In this document: positions 7,274 to 8,205 of the stretch, in pieces
Layout of the letters: each line of letters opens with the position of its first letter
Position numbering within the stretch: position 1 is the first letter of the stretch
NCBI GenBank assembly: GCA_022616575.1
Contig: JAKEEN010000234.1
Span: 1 to 8,205 of the forward strand
Length of the DNA stretch: 8,205 nucleotides
From: Flammeovirgaceae bacterium
GTDB lineage: Bacteria > Bacteroidota > Bacteroidia > Cytophagales > Cyclobacteriaceae
Direction of reading: 5' to 3'
The notes under the pieces: model-generated
Seen by the model: the letters and a program-made list of their open reading frames with translations, nothing else
Told to the model about the DNA's origin: nothing
Database searches by the model: none
Program-made: the position numbers and the translations under genes

Positions 7274-7276
7274 ATT

Positions 7277-7786
7277 ATGGTTTCATTCAATGTTCAGATT
7301 CAAAAATTTGATAAGCAGGGAGAAAAAACCGGCTGGACGTACATTGAAATCTCGGCTGCACAAGCGAAGAAATTAAATCCTGGTGTAAAAGTTTCTTTTC
7401 GTGTAAAAGGCACCTTGGATAATTATACTATCAAGCAAACAGCTCTGTTGCCCATGGGTGATGGAAAGTTTATTTTACCCTTAAAGAGCGATGTACGAAA
7501 AGCGCTGGGAAAAAAACAAGGCGATAAACTAAAAGTAGCCATCGACCTTGATGAGAGTAATTTTATTCTTTCCCCCGATCTCATGGCCTGCCTGCAAGAT
7601 GAACCACTGGCTCTTATGGCATTCAAAAAGCTACCTGGCTCACACCAAAAATATTATAGCAATTGGGTCGAAAGCGCGAAAACACCAATAACAAAAACAA
7701 AACGAATTGTAATGGCTGTAACATCGCTGGCCAGGAAACAAAGTTTCGCGGAGATGCTCCGGGAAAATAAATCGAAGAAAATTTAA
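7277..7786 (+). CDS. DUF1905 / YdeI-OmpD-associated family protein
   Basis: I start it at the ATG at 7277 (169 residues); a TTG two codons earlier is in frame but less likely. The N-terminal DUF1905 domain, about 4-90, has EKTGWTYIEISAAQAKKLNP (16-35), FRVKGTLDNYTIKQTALLPM (41-60), GDGKFILPL and RKALGKKQGDKLKVAIDLD, the last being the typical small-barrel end of the domain. The C-terminal YdeI/OmpD-associated part, about 105-162, carries FKKLPGSHQKYYSNWVESAK and a basic helix (KTKRIVMAVTSLARKQSF). The two-domain form is common in Bacteroidota; its biochemical role is not established and there is no visible enzyme motif. No signal peptide, so it should be cytoplasmic. It diverges from marR across the putative operator and overlaps the convergent TerB-like gene by four bases. 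Confidence 0.85.
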   Translation: MVSFNVQIQKFDKQGEKTGWTYIEISAAQAKKLNPGVKVSFRVKGTLDNYTIKQTALLPMGDGKFILPLKSDVRKALGKKQGDKLKVAIDLDESNFILSPDLMACLQDEPLALMAFKKLPGSHQKYYSNWVESAKTPITKTKRIVMAVTSLARKQSFAEMLRENKSKKI

Positions 7787-8190
7787 AGTACGGTAACTAC
7801 AGCTGCTGATTTTCTGCTCAGGGTTGATAATTGCTTTTGAACATCCATTAAATCCGATAGCATTAATCCTAATTCAATATTATAGAGTCGGTAAATAAAC
7901 TGCCATTCAGCTTTATCCATAAAACCATCAGCATTGGCTAACACACATAACCAGGCAATTGCTCTCAATTGTTGATTCGTATTAAGTTCACGCAACGCAT
8001 TTACCGAATCATCAAATATTCTGGAGCGCTCTATGGTTTTCAGCAAGTTAATTTCGACTTGAAACAAATGGGGATCAAAACCCTCAACCTCGACCATTTT
8101 CTTGCTCATTGAAACTTCTTTATCACTAATTGATCCATCAGAGGAAACAAGGATGAAAAAAAGGCGGGTTACAATCGATTGGTAGCTCAT
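7783..8190 (-). CDS. TerB-like (tellurite resistance TerB / DjlA N-terminal fold) protein
   Basis: A helical cytoplasmic protein of at least 135 residues. It shows the two related acidic turns of the TerB-like fold: SSDGSISDKEV (16-26, D18, D23, E25) and NADGFMDKAEW (86-96, D88, D92, E95), each following a hydrophobic helix (IVTRLFFILV; LRAIAWLCVLA). These turns bind metal in TerB-family proteins. No other ter genes are present, so tellurite resistance should not be assumed; isolated TerB-like proteins are widespread with unknown roles. The ATG at 8190 is the first in the window, but the five codons upstream (to the edge) have no stop, so the true start could be further upstream. There is no Shine-Dalgarno sequence. 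The stop overlaps the stop of the convergent DUF1905 gene. Confidence 0.75.
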   Translation of the reverse strand: MSYQSIVTRLFFILVSSDGSISDKEVSMSKKMVEVEGFDPHLFQVEINLLKTIERSRIFDDSVNALRELNTNQQLRAIAWLCVLANADGFMDKAEWQFIYRLYNIELGLMLSDLMDVQKQLSTLSRKSAAVVTVL

Positions 8191-8205
8191 GATTCTATTG
8201 CTTGC

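Noticed and set aside
7271..7276. TTG start two codons before the DUF1905 ATG
   Set aside because: The ATG at 7277 matches the usual start of the family, and the TTG overlaps a -7-like promoter box.
7783..8190. Tellurite resistance locus
   Set aside because: Only one TerB-like protein is present, with no terC, terD or terZ-like neighbour; the fold alone does not show resistance.

Overview
The window looks like an accessory stretch of a Bacteroidota chromosome, most likely Cytophagales-like. This rests on moderate-to-low GC by eye, start codons without Shine-Dalgarno sequences, TAnnTTTG-type promoter elements, a TolC-adaptor-permease gene order common in that phylum, and an exported PD40-repeat protein. 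No rRNA, tRNA, CRISPR array, transposase or integrase was seen. The species assignment is an inference from style, not from a database match.

Positions 64-5529 hold one operon on the + strand for a tripartite RND efflux pump: a TolC-family outer-membrane channel, a lipoprotein membrane-fusion adaptor, and a full-length inner-membrane RND permease. The genes are separated by 22 and 17 nt. All three parts look intact, and the permease keeps the proton-relay residues (the DD pair, K and R). The substrate cannot be read from sequence. The first 30 bases may be the last codons of an upstream gene.

The gap at 5530-5778 is the most unusual part. A long near-perfect stem-loop (5533-5580) starts four bases after the permease stop. 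It is followed, at an offset of exactly 100 bp, by a second copy of the last 43 bp of the permease gene (28 bp identical, then diverged), including an in-frame TAG. This looks like the scar of a small hairpin element or a local duplication at the 3' end of the gene. Two further inverted-repeat structures lie before the next gene.

From 5779 to the end there are four small genes in alternating orientation: an exported PD40 beta-propeller protein (+), a MarR-family regulator (-), a DUF1905/YdeI-family protein (+) and a TerB-like protein (-). Both convergent junctions overlap by exactly four bases. The first contains a hairpin followed by T6 on the minus strand, a probable marR terminator. The divergent marR/DUF1905 gap holds nested TTGTA/TACAA inverted repeats between two opposed -7-like boxes, which suggests an autoregulated divergent promoter.

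I found no convincing new defence, toxin or biosynthetic system. The best leads are the hairpin with gene-end duplication and the MarR-type operator region.
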